From Actinostola sp. cb2023 (Eukaryota; Cnidaria; Anthozoa; Actiniaria; Actinostolidae): a DNA stretch of 64,000 nt. Shown here in pieces: positions 12,606-23,944 of this stretch. Numbering within the stretch: the first letter of the stretch is position 1; each line of letters opens with the position of its first letter. The stretch covers positions 320,501 through 384,500 of the forward strand of contig JAUJYZ010000691.1 of the NCBI GenBank assembly GCA_033675265.1, written 5' to 3'. Both the position numbers and the translations under genes were made by a program. The notes beneath the pieces were generated by a model. That model was not told where the DNA came from. It did no database searches and was given only the letters and a program-made list of their open reading frames with translations.

Positions 12606-13492
12606 CATCGCGTACAATTCAGTGTCACTTCCGGTGATTTTTGCTAATTTGCATTCAATTTGCATATTATCGAGAGACGCCTGTCACATTTCATGCTCAT
12701 TAAACACGAGGAATTACAAAGAAGAAGCCGAAATTCATACTTTCAACTCTCGGCAACAATAAAACAGAAGCATTAGGAAAAAATGTAACAGCGGAAAATA
12801 AAACTAATACGACAATGGTTTAAGTCTGTTTGCTTTTTACCTTTTAGTTGTTGAGCGATCTACCGATTTTCTTAGACTGAATACGGCCCAGAATGGCGTC
12901 TTTTTGTATGGAAAGTACGACACTGAAGGAAGAAGCGGCTTGGTGTGTCTCAGCAATGCCCTCGACAAAAAATGTAACAGCGGAAATTTGATGTACATTT
13001 GTTGCCTAAAATAATTATTCGATTTGTTTCTTTCGAACATAAACGCAAACACCGATTTTCTGAGGTTTCCTTTAGTCATAGTCCAGCTCTTGATGCGAAT
13101 TTCCTGGACTTTTACTAAGGTTTCTCTCTTCAAAATAACCTTCTCCTTCCGCCATTTTCAAACTGTTTGTGTAGCCAGGCCTGTGTAGCCTTGGAAACAG
13201 TGCTCTCTAGCTCCAGGTTTTTATTTAAACACGATTTTTTTCGACCGAGAATACTGTTGGGATTTGTTGCGAGTCAGGAAGTGAAACCGCGCGAGGCCTG
13301 GGTCGGAGTTTTCGCGGGAAATTGAAAAAAGTACTTTTCATTGCGAAAAATCGTGGAAAATAAATACTGTACTGTAACATGTAAAAAAATTCGAAATTCT
13401 ACGTTATTCCGGAGCCGTTAATCCTTTATTCAGTCTATTAATTAGTAATTCACGGCCGTGACACAAATTGATGGGCAATTGTACGCGATGAC
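12606..13492. mobile_element. About 0.9-kb MITE-like insertion in the pseudogene
   Basis: catcgcgtacaatt near 12606 is inverted at the right end (aattgtacgcgatg), with gtgtcac and a ccg-gtga block extending the similarity to about 40 bp. aaaaaatgtaacagcggaaa occurs twice inside (12779 and 12968). It separates the frame ending CADHCQDYYS from the one starting ALSDNTDEAF. No target duplication recognised. The right part is also present in the second unit because the tandem-duplication breakpoint (13339) falls inside it. Confidence 0.65.
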
Positions 13493-14795
13493 GCACTTAG
13501 CGATAATACAGATGAGGCTTTTAGAATGCATTGCGAACATGCGCATAATGTTCTCTGCGACCAGTGTGAATCTCTTAGATGTACTCTTAGAGAAATAGAA
13601 GACAACATCAACAACTTTGATCTCACCTTTTATAGCCGAAGAGCAGAAGGAGGATCTGAATCATGACTTTAACTGTGCAAGATCGAATATCCTGGACTGG
13701 AAAGCCCATGTACTACGAGCATCTAATCAGGAGAGAGCAAAGCAAGATTTTCTGCATGATATGAAGGCCGGCGAGGAGGCGTTAGTTGTAATGGACTGGG
13801 CCATGAAATTTAACCAACTAAAGTTCAGAGAGAAATAATCTGAATGGTTTGGCAAACGAGGTTTGAGCTGGCACATTTCCAGTGTTATTTATCATGAAAA
13901 GCAAGGAAACAAAAGAAATAAAAGTGAGGTCTTTTGCGCACCTGTTTGATTCATGTACACAAGACTGGTATGCAGTGGTATCAATCGTAGAAGATCTGCT
14001 GGTCAAGATGAAGCTGGAGAACCCGTACCTGACCAAAGTATACATTCGCTCTGATGAGGCGGGCTGATATCACAATAAAAACCTGATAGCAGCCCTGAGG
14101 GATGTGAGCAAACGCACAAGGGTCACCATCAGTCGCCTAGACCACTCAGAGGCACAACACGGCAAAGACATATGTGACAGGATTTTATGCCCCATGAAAG
14201 CTGCCATCAGAACTTTCTCTAATGAATGCCACGACATCGTGAACGCTCGCGACATGCAGACAGCGTTAGATGAGAGGCCAGTAAAAGGTACAACCGCAGC
14301 TGTGTGCTCTGTCAACGAGGCAGGGAAAACCGTTGAAGTCAAGAAGATAGACGGATTCAGCAAGTATCACAATTTCTCCTTCGAGAAAGATGGCGTGCGC
14401 GTCTGGCGATGCTACGGGATTGGAAGAGGGAAGCTTGTCCCTTACAAACGCCTTATCTTAAAACCACAAGGACCAACAGGGATGATCGTCGAGGAACCGT
14501 TTTTTGACATGCGACAATCTCGGGACTTTAATCTTGGCGATCCTAAAACGGACCACGACAAACGCCAACCACTGTTTTCATGCACGCAGCCAGGGTGTAC
14601 GGAATCCTTCGTAAAGTTCTCAGACCTGGAGTTACACCTTGATGTGGGAGAACACAGCCCGAGGTCTACAAGTATGTATGATAAGATCCGTAAGGATTGA
14701 GCTAACAGGTGCTTGACAGTGCATATGGACTCCAGTACTCCTGCCACCTGCAAAGAGACTGTTGACACTAGTGCAGAGATTGCTGCCGAGCCGAA
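13488..14795 (+). pseudogene. Transposase-like gene, RNase-H/DDD-type core and C2H2 finger (unit 1)
   Basis: The frame reads ALSDNTDEAFRMHCEHAHN, CDQCESLRC, DWAMKFNQLKFREK, stop, EWFGKRGLSWHISSV, shift, FAHLFDSCTQDWYAVVSIVE, YIRSDEAG, TGA where family members have Cys, YHNKN, then HGKDICDRILCPMKAAIRTF. D in DWAMKF, D in RSDEAG and D in GKDICD are my candidates for a metal-binding DDD triad. A C2H2 finger follows (CTQPGC, then LELHLDVGEH). Lesions: one-base insertion at 13636, TAA at 13836, frameshift near 13885, TGA at 14065 and TGA at 14698. All but the first are shared with unit 2, so decay preceded duplication. Reading ends at AEPK, where the 6.5-kb element enters. Confidence 0.72.
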
Positions 14796-15029
14796 AACAC
14801 GTTCCAGAATGACTTCGGATATTCCAAAGTTAGATTTCCCAGCACTTTTCGAGAGACTTTTCAATTTTTTGCTGGTTATTTTATCCATTTTAGCAAATAT
14901 TGAAGACATCTTATTTGATTTGCCGAATTGATATTTTTTTCAGCTAAAATTGTTTCTGTTCTCAAAATTAAACTATAGAAACTGTTGTTTGGACCATAAA
15001 TGGTACATAGTTATTATATTGCCAGTCCC

Positions 15030-15478
15030 ATTCAAGATTTTGGCAAATGCCAGCATTCAAGATTTCGGCATATGCCAACATTCACGATTTCGGCAAATGC
15101 CAGCATTCAAGATTTCGGCATATGCCAACATTCAAGAATTTGGCAAATGCCAGCATTCAAGATTTCGGCATATGCCAACATTCAAGAATTTGGCAAATGC
15201 CAGCATTCAAGATTTCGGCATATGCCAACATTCACGAATTCGGCATATGCCAACATTCACGATTTCGGCATATGCCAACATTCAAGAATTTGGCAAATGC
15301 CAGCATTCAAGATTTCGGCATATGCCAACATTCACGAATTCGGCATATGCCAACATTCACGATTTCGGCATATGCCAACATTCACGAATTCGGCATATGC
15401 CAACATTCACGAATTCGGCATATGCCAACATTCACGAATTCGGCATATGCCAACATTCACGATTTCGGCATATGCCAA
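15030..15478. repeat. Left subterminal 25-bp array, about 18 copies
   Basis: Units alternate tttggcaaatgccagcattc and ttcggcatatgccaacattc types joined by (a/c)ga. Each contains a 10-bp palindromic core ggca(t/a)atgcc. Because 25 is not a multiple of three, all three + frames stay open for 150-190 codons, which is not evidence of coding. Confidence 0.95.
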
Positions 15479-15540
15479 GATTTCAGATAAGATTGAAACA
15501 AGTGGTAAGAAATATTTTAAAAGCTTTTATTGAACATTAA

Positions 15541-16089
15541 ATAATACATCATAAGGTTATTTATAGCCTATTCTACTTTATAGATAATCCGTAGACCGAA
15601 AAGTTAAATTACTATAGTGTGTATTTCTATTCCATTGAGCAAATCCCACAGAATTATCCATACAAATCGATCATATCCCAAAAATACTCAATAACTCAAT
15701 AACTTCTTCAATAAGTCTTAGACGCAAACTATGTGCATTGTTGTGTGAAACGTTGTTTGCAAGTGCACACGTTTCTGGTAGAAAGTGAAGTGCTGCGAGT
15801 TGTGCACTGCCGTACATGTAGCTTTCAATGCATACATGTAGCTGTCCCTTGTCAGCAAGGCACATTAGTGGTAATATAAAATAATAAAAATGCAGTATAA
15901 TAATAATAATAACTTTATTACTGTCATGTGTTCTAGCTTACAAGAAACCTATTTCCCTCCCATATATCTATTGATTCTCATTCCCACCCTTGTCCCAGTG
16001 CCCAGATCCCACATGACCAAACATGACACAGGAACTCCATCAAGATTAGTTTCGCTGCTCGCCTGGCGGCTCGCAGCAATATTAAGCTC
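15541..16089. other. Interior of the 6.5-kb element, nothing recognised
   Basis: AT-rich, with short ORFs only and no motif. Confidence 0.45.
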
Positions 16090-16217
16090 TCATAAACGAC
16101 CAGCCTATGTTGTTTCAGCGCGCGGTCCGTCTCATTTAAGCGACAACAGCTCTGATCTAGTTATTACCACTTTTTCGAATTCCTGAAGTGGTCGCTTACG
16201 AGAGCTTCGACTGTACT
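16090..16217. mobile_element. Relic of the GTAAGCGACCA / CAGTCGAAGC MITE family
   Basis: ccactttttcgaattcc followed by gtggtcgcttacgagagctt and cgactgta matches the right end of the element at 4054-4683. The left end is not recognisable. Confidence 0.7.
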
Positions 16218-16629
16218 ATGCACTTGTGTCATTTTTTCCTCGTATTCATTCACTCAAACCTCATCTGTCCACAAAAAATCCTGTGCATATTGTATATCGA
16301 GTGAATTTAAAATACAATGCGCTATTTCAAAAAACGTTGAATGACGATTGCACGACAAAAATAATAAGGTATAATATTAAGCTATAATTCTTAACTTAAA
16401 TAAAAATATTTCAATACTATTTTGTAGACTGTTCACTTAGTGCTACATTGTAGCTATCACTTTTTTGACCTCTTTTGCATCCATTTGTCCAAGCACCATG
16501 ATTGTGTTAGATTTGTTTATGCTTCACTCTATTGAAGAAAAACAGAAAAGTGTCAAATATGAAATCAAATTTGTAAATAGGCAAAGTGAACCATGGCATG
16601 TATGTAATATACAATTGAAATAGCATGGC

Positions 16630-16794
16630 TATACACCGAATCGAAATATGGCGACCAATTTGAATAACTTTGTTCCTGACTGACCAACCTCTCATTCATG
16701 TGAAAACGCTTTTGTGTTTCCATGTGAACACGAGGTTGGTCAGACCAAAACAATAGTTATTCAAATTGGTCGCCATATTTCGATTCGGTGTATA
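16630..16794. mobile_element. 165-bp palindromic MITE, 40-bp perfect arms
   Basis: tatacaccgaatcgaaatat at 16630 is mirrored exactly at the right end over 40 bp, with a second inner palindrome gaccaacctc / gaggttggtc. The TA ends suggest a Tc1/mariner-type target. Confidence 0.85.
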
Positions 16795-16862
16795 CTGTCT
16801 ATACATTGTATATACTATATCATATGTATACTGTCGGTACATATAGCCTGAGAATTAAAATT

Positions 16863-16932
16863 AACAGCTGTCTCTCATCGCATACATTGATTCCACCTAG
16901 GAATTGATGTACGTGATGAGAGACAGCTGTTT
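16863..16932. repeat. Hairpin with 17-bp perfect stem
   Basis: aacagctgtctctcatc at 16863-16879 is mirrored by gatgagagacagctgtt ending at 16932. The loop is about 36 bases. Embedded in tatactgt/tacatgta-rich DNA. It could be a small MITE core or a hairpin RNA source. Confidence 0.6.
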
Positions 16933-18117
16933 TCTCCGGCTAATGTATACTGTCAGTGTACATACAGTACATATATGGTATGTGTCTATTTGTCTATTCT
17001 GCAATTGTACATAAAATATATACTGTATACAGTATAGGCTTTCTGCATTGTTTTCACTGCTCTGTGCATCTATTACATAATAATACACGCTCAGCAACCA
17101 ATCAAATCGTGCATTCTTGGGAGGTACACATAGTTTATATTATTTATAAACAAATATATTGCAATGTCTATATACAGCACTAGTAAGTAGCATGTAGTGG
17201 ATATAGAGTATATTATGTATATATACATTGTACATATACCACTTAATAGAGGTAGCAAATTTATGCAGAGTTTATATGGGTGAAACTCCACTGATTCGGG
17301 ACTTTTAAAACAGGCCGCTTAATAGAGGGTGGCCACTTTAAAAGGTTGGTGTACTGAGTATAGACAATAATAGACACTAGATGTATTCTACATTGTACAT
17401 GTAGATGTCTATAGACACTTTTGGCAGGAAATATATGTCTGCTGTATATTAAGCTTATGACGTTATGTATTAAAGCTTTATACCGTATTCTGAATGTGTA
17501 TAAGCTTTATACTGCGATTATACAATCGAAACTTTGATCAGGAATTCATGTCAGCATCGAATCTTACCTTTTAAAATGAGCATAAATTCTTGAATTTCAC
17601 TGTATGTTTATAGATAAACAGCACTCTGTCACACATACCATTGTTCCATGTCGTTCTCCAGGGATTTGGTTGAAGAAAAGAGTGATTATTCCACGATAAA
17701 ATACTAAAAGAGTTCTATTTCATTCCACGTTCTAGAACCGTTACAACACCAAGAAAATGGCGCTCAAAACCGTGTTCTAGCCAATCAGAGTGAAACGCTG
17801 CAGGGGATATGTTCCAAATATGGAGTGGTCGTGTGACGCCTGACTGTTTATTCCCCGGCCGCCATGTTGACGGTTGGTTTGTTGTATGCTCAAGCTTCAA
17901 TTGTTTCTTTTATTTCCCCGGTTCTTTCGGAACGGTATTCGTCTTATTTACTGGTGAAAAGAATTTAACGAACTACAGCAATGGTCTCGTAACGAGCCAG
18001 CCTACACAACAGTCGGAAAACGAGCGGACAATCGATCGTACAATGAACACAAGAACCCAGGAAAGCGTAGCTCTAAATCCATGAAATGCCCGATCTACTG
18101 ACATCCCTAACGAACCG
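16933..18117. other. tatac-rich DNA, then a promoter-like CCAAT/GC stretch
   Basis: 16950-17500 is rich in tatac/tgtaca words. 17730-17880 has ccaatcag, ggccgccatg and mixed base content typical of an LTR or promoter and immediately precedes the gag-like fragment, so it may be an LTR remnant (inference). Confidence 0.35.
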
Positions 18118-18270
18118 ATGGCATCACCTACTACTACTCGAGCCCCAAAGCAATGGTCTTTCACGAAAAACGAAGCAATTACTTCTTTTGAAGCATGAAG
18201 ACGTATTACTCGACTCTAATATCGTGCCCTACTTTGACTTACATGTAGTCGTAGACAACGTAAGATGATG
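18118..18270 (+). pseudogene. LTR-retrotransposon gag N-terminal fragment (candidate)
   Basis: From atggcatcacc the frame reads MASPTTTRAPKQWSFTKNEA, ITSFEA, then TGA where W is expected. After a shift it continues LLDSNIVPYFDL. The pattern KQWsLT..E...FE.W followed by L..L...F.P(F/Y) is common at the start of invertebrate LTR-element gag proteins. Broken by one stop and one frameshift. No RT or integrase is nearby. Confidence 0.4.
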
Positions 18271-18840
18271 GAAACCGACCTGGAAACCGGATGATGTAAT
18301 GAGCAATATAAGCATACTGTACTTATTCCTGCTTAGACAGGTAAGTTATGTGCTTTTTGGAATTTTGAAGCAATCGTAGTTATACATGTTTATACTTGAC
18401 GGTCAAACCCCTGGGTGCCACCCCTGGGGACGTTGGGGGATTTGTTCAAATGTCCATTCAAACATGATATCCCCCTGACATAGACATGGGGAAACATAGA
18501 CTTTATTTTAGTACCAGTAATTTACATACAATTTAGTTTATAAGTTATGGGAATGGGACAGAGAAATCTGGACAAATCCCCACCCCCTGGGGGAACGAAT
18601 GTACAATGTAGTCATCAGAGACATTGACGATGTATGCTTTTTGTTTGTTTCAGGTTGAGGTACAACCATGAGCTATGGATCATTGATATATTTGACAATG
18701 GTGAGTTTAAGTCCAAGTATCAGAAGCCATTTCATTGTAAAGCTATCCCGCAACATTGTACATGTTTGTACTGTAAGTTATATGGTAAGTTGTCGCTTGG
18801 TAATTGTTAGTAATGTAGTAGTTTGTAAGGTTTCTTACTG

Positions 18841-18910
18841 AGCCCAGATGGCATTTGAACCCGTGACCTCCTGGATACCAGTCAGGCATTCTAACCACTG
18901 AGCCACTGGG
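18841..18910 (-). tRNA. tRNA-like sequence (probably a tRNA-derived SINE or pseudogene)
   Basis: On the minus strand ctggctcagtgg-type A box is read as tggctcagtggttagaatgc, followed by a possible anticodon arm with GGT in the loop and a B-box-like gggttcaaatgcc. The outer cccag pairs with ctggg. The T-stem has two mismatches, so a functional tRNA is unlikely. A SINE head is the best guess. Confidence 0.45.
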
Positions 18911-19525
18911 AACTCATGTGATTGAGCAGGTCTTGGTTCGTATTGTACATGCTGTTAAAATATCTGAACAAAAAAAGCCTAAATGGTGTATACGTACACA
19001 ATAAGAGCCAGAGAGAGAAATGTTACTTTTTTGGGTGGAAGGGCATTGAGAATCACCGTTCCTGGCCCTACTTGTTTAGTACATGTACCTTGCATGTACA
19101 TGTACATGTAGTTGGCAAAGCTCACTCGTCCTCATTGAAGGAAGAGTGAGAGAGCAGACTTCAGCTAAGCAGGTTATACAACACATACAGGTGTTGTTAC
19201 ACAAATATACATGTACATGTATACATTGTATAGCTGTGATTTGCGTCGGTGGAGTGCTGCATGCCATACATTGGTTGATTTGTGATCATGAATAAACGAG
19301 CACAAGTGTTTTATTATAAGTAATATCATGGCACCGAGGGATATTAGTGATTAAATGTCCCCGAAGCTGGCTGAGGGGGCATTTAAGGTGATTCCTTAGT
19401 TTTGCACTGCGCAACTCTACTGCTCATATATTATATAGCGTAGCGTATTGTGTGATCTATATGCCTTATGCACAAGTGCTGATTTTCGAGATCAGGATAC
19501 TAGAATCGTTTGACATAAAAATAAC

Positions 19526-19981
19526 CAGGGTTCCCACTCATCCGGAAAAATAAAATTATCTGGCTTTTCCCTGACTTCTCACTGACCAAAAACCATTTTT
19601 CACTGACCATATTGTACTCTTGTTTTACTATGATATCCTGCAGTGCGACTTACATTTACTATAGTCTTTTTATGTATGTACTGTATGTACAGTAATATGT
19701 ATGAAGAAATATATTTACATGGACCATATAAGGTCAATGACAACTTTTAAACTTTTTTGTGAGTTTTCATCATGATTGATCACAATCTGTCTAAATGTTA
19801 CCCATAATTATGCTACACTGTACATATCGATTTTGTGAAGGCTGACATAAATTCCCTGACTTTTCACTGACTTTTGGGTAAATTACAACATTCCCTGACC
19901 AAAATCAAAATTCCCTGACAATTTCCTGACCTTGAAAAATAAATCAAATTCACTGACTTTTCAAGGTCAGTGGGAACCCTG
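19526..19981. mobile_element. 456-bp hAT-like MITE, ends CAGGGTTCCCACT
   Basis: cagggttcccact at the left mirrors agtgggaaccctg at the right. The interior repeats ccctgac/cactgacc words on both sides. CAGGGTTCCCA-type termini are common in hAT elements, but the flanking octamers do not match, so no target duplication is visible. Confidence 0.7.
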
Positions 19982-20018
19982 TACACGGTATGGCTCCTAA
20001 AAGTTAACGATTTTAGCA

Positions 20019-20101
20019 CTCCGAAAGTAGCGACCCCCCCCGAAAGTAACAGTTAATTAAGGTTGCTCAATCCGAAAGTAACGACCTCGCTACTTTCGGA
20101 A
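20019..20101. repeat. Hairpin built on ccgaaagtagcga
   Basis: tccgaaagtagcgacc and its inverse cgctactttcgga flank a third direct ccgaaagtaac copy. Probably a small palindromic element. Confidence 0.5.
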
Positions 20102-20516
20102 CTGTACGGTATTTTATTAACGTTTTGTTTGTTTATTTCAGAATCAGTGGCTGTGGCAAGTACATGTATTTTGTCAGGACAATTGTGTGCTATTAAAGTG
20201 ATAACTTGAATGCAACCGATTTCAAAATAGCGATAACTGGTCATTTCAAATAGATAAGTTATTCAAGGACAGTCTTATTATATGTATTTGGTTGCAATTT
20301 GTTACCGTAATTACAGTATAATTTCTGACGAAATTGATTTTATACGTAAAAGAAAAGAAAAGTATTGTGTGTACAACAAGATAAATCCATTACATTGAGA
20401 AACTTCTTGCTTTGTAAAAAAAATATTTTCAAGGAAGACCATGATTGAAAATAAAAAGTTATTATTGAATGTTGTTCATTGGTAACAGAAACCTAAAGCC
20501 TAGATTGTAGCAGTTT

Positions 20517-20985
20517 TGGTCGGCAATTGCCGGAATTCTCTGAGTTGGCAAATGCCAACTTCCTCTGAGTTGGCAAATGCCGGAATTCTCTGAGTTGGCA
20601 AATGCCAACTTCCTCTGAGTTGGCAAATGCCGGAATTCTCTGAGTTGGCAAATGCCAACTTCCTCTGAGTTGACAAATGCCGGAATTCTCTGAGTTGGCA
20701 AATGCCAACTTCCTCTGAGTTGGCAAATGCCGGAATTCTCTGAGTTGGCAAATGCCAACTTCCTCTGAGTTGGCAAATGCCGGAATTCTCTGAGTTGGCA
20801 AATGCCAACTTCCTCTGAGTTGGCAAATGCCGGAATTCTCTGAGTTGGCAAATGCCAACTTCCTCTCAGCTGGCAAATGCCGGAATTCTCTAAGTCGGCA
20901 TTTGCCAACTTCCTCTCAGCTGGCATATGCCGGAATTCTCTTGTTTGGCAAATGCCGAGTTGCAGGGAAGTTGGCAAATGCCGAC
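20517..20985. repeat. Right subterminal 25-bp array, about 18 copies, inverted relative to the left array
   Basis: Units gttggcaaatgccggaattc + tctga and gttggcaaatgccaacttcc + tctga alternate, a 50-bp dimer of 25-bp halves. Read on the minus strand the unit is cggcatttgccaac...gaattc, matching the left array's cggcatatgccaac...gaatt. The open minus-strand frames here are artefacts. Confidence 0.95.
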
Positions 20986-21324
20986 ATACTGTTGGGTTCA
21001 GCAAGTAAATGCTTCTTGCACTTATTTATGATGCCATATTTTCCTCTTTGGCAAACATGTTATAAGCAAATTGAATTCATGCCATTAAAAATGGTCAAGC
21101 TGGCAAATTTGAATTTCATTTTCAATTTCAAATTTGACTGGTTTTAGCAGATTTCTCGATGATACAACAAACGTTGCCTGCAGTCCTACACCCGTTAGCT
21201 GATTGGACCTCTTTTTATAAAAGCTTGCCAAAATCTTCTATTTTCTAGGCAAGGGATTTCATTTTTCAATGTTATTTGCTGAAATTTTGGTTTTGGAATA
21301 TCCGAAGTCATTCTGGAACGTGTT

Positions 21325-21908
21325 CGAAGGTATCCAAGGGATGGGCGCTACATAAGGGCAGAGGGGGCGCGACGCAATTCTTTCACAATTCTTTCACTTT
21401 CACAAGCCGTGAAAGTCTACCTTACAGCAAAATTTAACCTGGGAGAGAGAACTGGACGAAAGTGCAACCCAGAGCAAGTTGTGAAGGATATGAGAAAGGC
21501 AAGAACAGTAAACAACGAGAGAATGTTCACAAGAGAGGAATGGCTAACGAAAACGCAGGTATACAAGGATTTTTCTCACGAATGGCGAACACGAGAAGAA
21601 AGAGCGCAGCATGCGCAATAGGAGCAACAGATGTTGTTGAAGAAGACGATTTTGGGGAGTGTCTGGTGGACGAGCAACTTGAGCAATTACAGCTAGTGAT
21701 GGAAGAGGTCGGCTTTAGCCACACCATCGTGTACGATGTCTACGACATCTGTGAATACTACCAATCAAATAGGCTCTCCACTTTTAATGTTAACATGCTG
21801 AAAGAGATGTGTTGTTTCTTTGAAATAAGCTTCAAGGCAAAGGATCGAAAGAAGGACTTTATTGTGAAAATTGAGAAACTTGTAAAAGAATGTTCATGTT
21901 CTAAGTAG
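21325..21908 (+). pseudogene. Transposase-like gene, C-terminal part with SAP-like motif (unit 1)
   Basis: Resumes the frame broken by the 6.5-kb element: VSKGWALHKGRGGA, then after shifts VYLTAKFNLGERTGRKCNPE, MFTREEWLTKTQV, a stop and shift, and IGATDVVEEDDFGE, IVYDVYDICEYYQSNRLS, TFNVNMLKEMCCFFEISFKA, DRKKDFIVKIEKLV ending at TAA 21906. The final LS.(F)....LK..C..F.I....KK.(F)I..I segment resembles a SAP DNA-binding helix pair. Same gene as 9606-14795. Confidence 0.72.
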
Positions 21909-22137
21909 AGCGTGCACTTCATGAAAGAAAAGAAGATGAATTAAAGAAAAAGGGACAGAAAAAAAGAAGAAATTCCGGCCACATGAAAATGTGAACAATG
22001 TTTATAGGAAACGAGATGCAGTAATGGGGAGAATGCAGAATGACGAAAAATAACAAGGTTTTTTTCCATTTCTGAGCGCTATCATGGCAAAGTCGAATAA
22101 TATTACGTGTAAGTACCCTTGCGAAATTGATTCCCAA

Positions 22138-23785
22138 CTTCTTGAGAAGACCTAGGAATTCTTAGGAATTCTTTAGAATTCCCAAGTTTTCCCAACTCTC
22201 CAAAATGAGTTTTTCTGATCCTGAAAACTGAGCTAGGAATTCCTAGGAATTCCTAAGAATTCTAAGCTTGATAAATGTTCAGGTTGAGAATACCTTGGAA
22301 TTTCAGAGAATGTCAATCTCCTTTGAAATTAGTTTGGAATTTCTTAGGAATTTTTGAGAATATCAACAATTGACTTAAATTTTATGCAACAAAAGTCTAT
22401 TAGACTTCACAAATATTGAAATTGAGAATACCTAGAATAAACAACAAACATTCCATAAGTGTTCAGTTGAATCAGTTCTAGTTTACGATCCTATTCAGAT
22501 CTTTCAGCTTTCCACATAAATCCTCAGCATTTACCTAAACTGTTATCTGTAAAATGGTGCTCAAATATTATTTCTAGAATTGTAAAATATCCGGAATTTG
22601 ACGAAGAAATTGTGAACAACATCATCATTAACTCGTGTTATGTCTTTGCACGGCCAAATGAATCTGGTACCTAATTTGTTTACCTTATTTGGAAAGCTGT
22701 CATGGAAAGCTTCACTGTGATTGGCTAGCGATTTGAATTCTAGGCGCGTCATTCCAACATCTCGTTGTTTCATGTTGAACGTTTGTTGCGGAATATTAGT
22801 GACTTTATTAGGAAAATAATCGACCTTTTCTAGTATGAAATGTCCTGGAATTGGTGTGGAACAGTTCATGCATGTGTTAGGATATGGATAATGCCGAAAA
22901 TCTGAAGTGAGAAATACATATACGCTTCTTTTGAGGTAAGATTAGATGGCTATTCCGTATTCGTGAGATCGGTTCGTACTTAGTATCAACGGTTGATTCA
23001 TTATTTACGAATTACGCTGTACCTAGCTCTTTGATGAACTAATGGCAACCTCTTGTATAACAACATATGATGGATACTAAAGTTGAGTCCCAAATACTAC
23101 TGTTTTGAGGTTGAACTTCTCGAGTTTATTACACAGTGTACTGTATGTGTAGTTTTAATTCTGAAGACGGAAATATTGTCTAAAATGCTAGAGTAATTAT
23201 AACTCCAATTCCCAACTGTTTATTGTATATAAGCTTAAGTAATTTCATACATCTGTACTTGAAATATTGGGTACTATACACCTATAAAACATAGTTTTGT
23301 CTTTTTAAATTTCAATTTGAATATCTTGTGCTTGATCAAATGAAGAATAGATCATGAAAGCCTACAACCAATACCATTCTGTTGAATTTAATATCTTCTG
23401 AAGAAACTTTGTGAATCATACATGTAAATAATCATAGTAGAAAGCATCAAATATATTAAAAAGGTTCATGAATTCAATATTTGTCAATGATTAACAGTAG
23501 ATAAAATTCCCAACAACAATTTCTAGGAATTCCTAGAAATTTCCAATTTCCACCCAAATGCATGGTGAATAAGACATTCTCAAGAATTCCTGGGAATTCC
23601 AAAGAATATTTCCAGCTCATTTTCAACTATGGAATTCCTAGGAATTCCTAAGAATTCGCGTCCGAATTTACCGTGAAAATTCACACCTACAATCCAAAGA
23701 ATTCCTAGGAATTTCTAAGAATTCTTAAGTTTAAATTCTTAATAATTCTTAGCAAATTCCTAGGAATTCTTAAGAGTGTATCCAT
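22138..23785. mobile_element. Element bracketed by taggaattccta palindrome clusters (unit 1)
   Basis: Dense runs of cctaggaattcctaagaatt lie at 22150-22265 and 23515-23775 in roughly inverted arrangement, with 1.2 kb of AT-rich non-coding DNA between. The clusters look like terminal repeats built from tandem EcoRI-like palindromes. No transposase and no clear target duplication. Confidence 0.55.
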
Positions 23786-23920
23786 GAGTGGACCAGGCAG
23801 TCGTGACACATGACATCTCTCTGATCTCAATGAAACTAAACCAGAAGAAAGCCCTCACCTGAAAACTCATACTGCCAAAGTATGAATTTTTTTGATTATT
23901 TCAGGGGGGGAGTTAGACCA

Positions 23921-23944
23921 CCCCCCCCCCCCCCCCCCCCCCCC
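23921..23944. repeat. 24-base poly-C run (23 in the second unit at 29084-29106)
   Basis: An uninterrupted C homopolymer following ggggggg 11 bases earlier. Homopolymer length is error-prone in assemblies. Confidence 0.9.

Larger units (their letters stand above)
14796..21324. mobile_element. 6.5-kb TIR element with 4-bp CGAA target duplication and inverted subterminal arrays
   Basis: 33-bp perfect terminal inverted repeats start AACACGTTCCAGAATGACTT at 14796 and mirror at 21292-21324. CGAA is duplicated at 14792-14795 and 21325-21328. The empty site (single CGAA) is preserved in the second tandem unit at about 26493-26497, so the ends are certain. The frame EIAAEP-K-VSKGWALHK is restored in the empty site. 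Two arrays of related 25-bp repeats lie 0.23 and 0.34 kb from the ends in opposite orientations. No transposase was recognised inside: it looks non-autonomous or decayed, with several nested insertions. A 4-bp duplication would fit Sola- or Chapaev-like superfamilies, but I cannot assign one. Confidence 0.9.

Noticed and set aside
14950..15540. Three overlapping 147-196-codon frames with an HMPTF/ANIHEFGICQ repeat
   Set aside because: A 25-bp tandem array without stop codons keeps all frames open. No initiation context and no codon bias.
18841..18910. Functional tRNA gene
   Set aside because: A- and B-box-like words are present but the T-stem is mismatched and cloverleaf pairing is incomplete. 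Kept only as a tRNA-like/SINE call.
15030..20985. CRISPR-like arrays of short repeats
   Set aside because: Units are contiguous with no unique spacers, there are no cas genes, and the context is a eukaryotic transposon.
20462..21004. Minus-strand repeat protein of 108-180 codons
   Set aside because: Same cause as the left array: translation of a 25/50-bp satellite.
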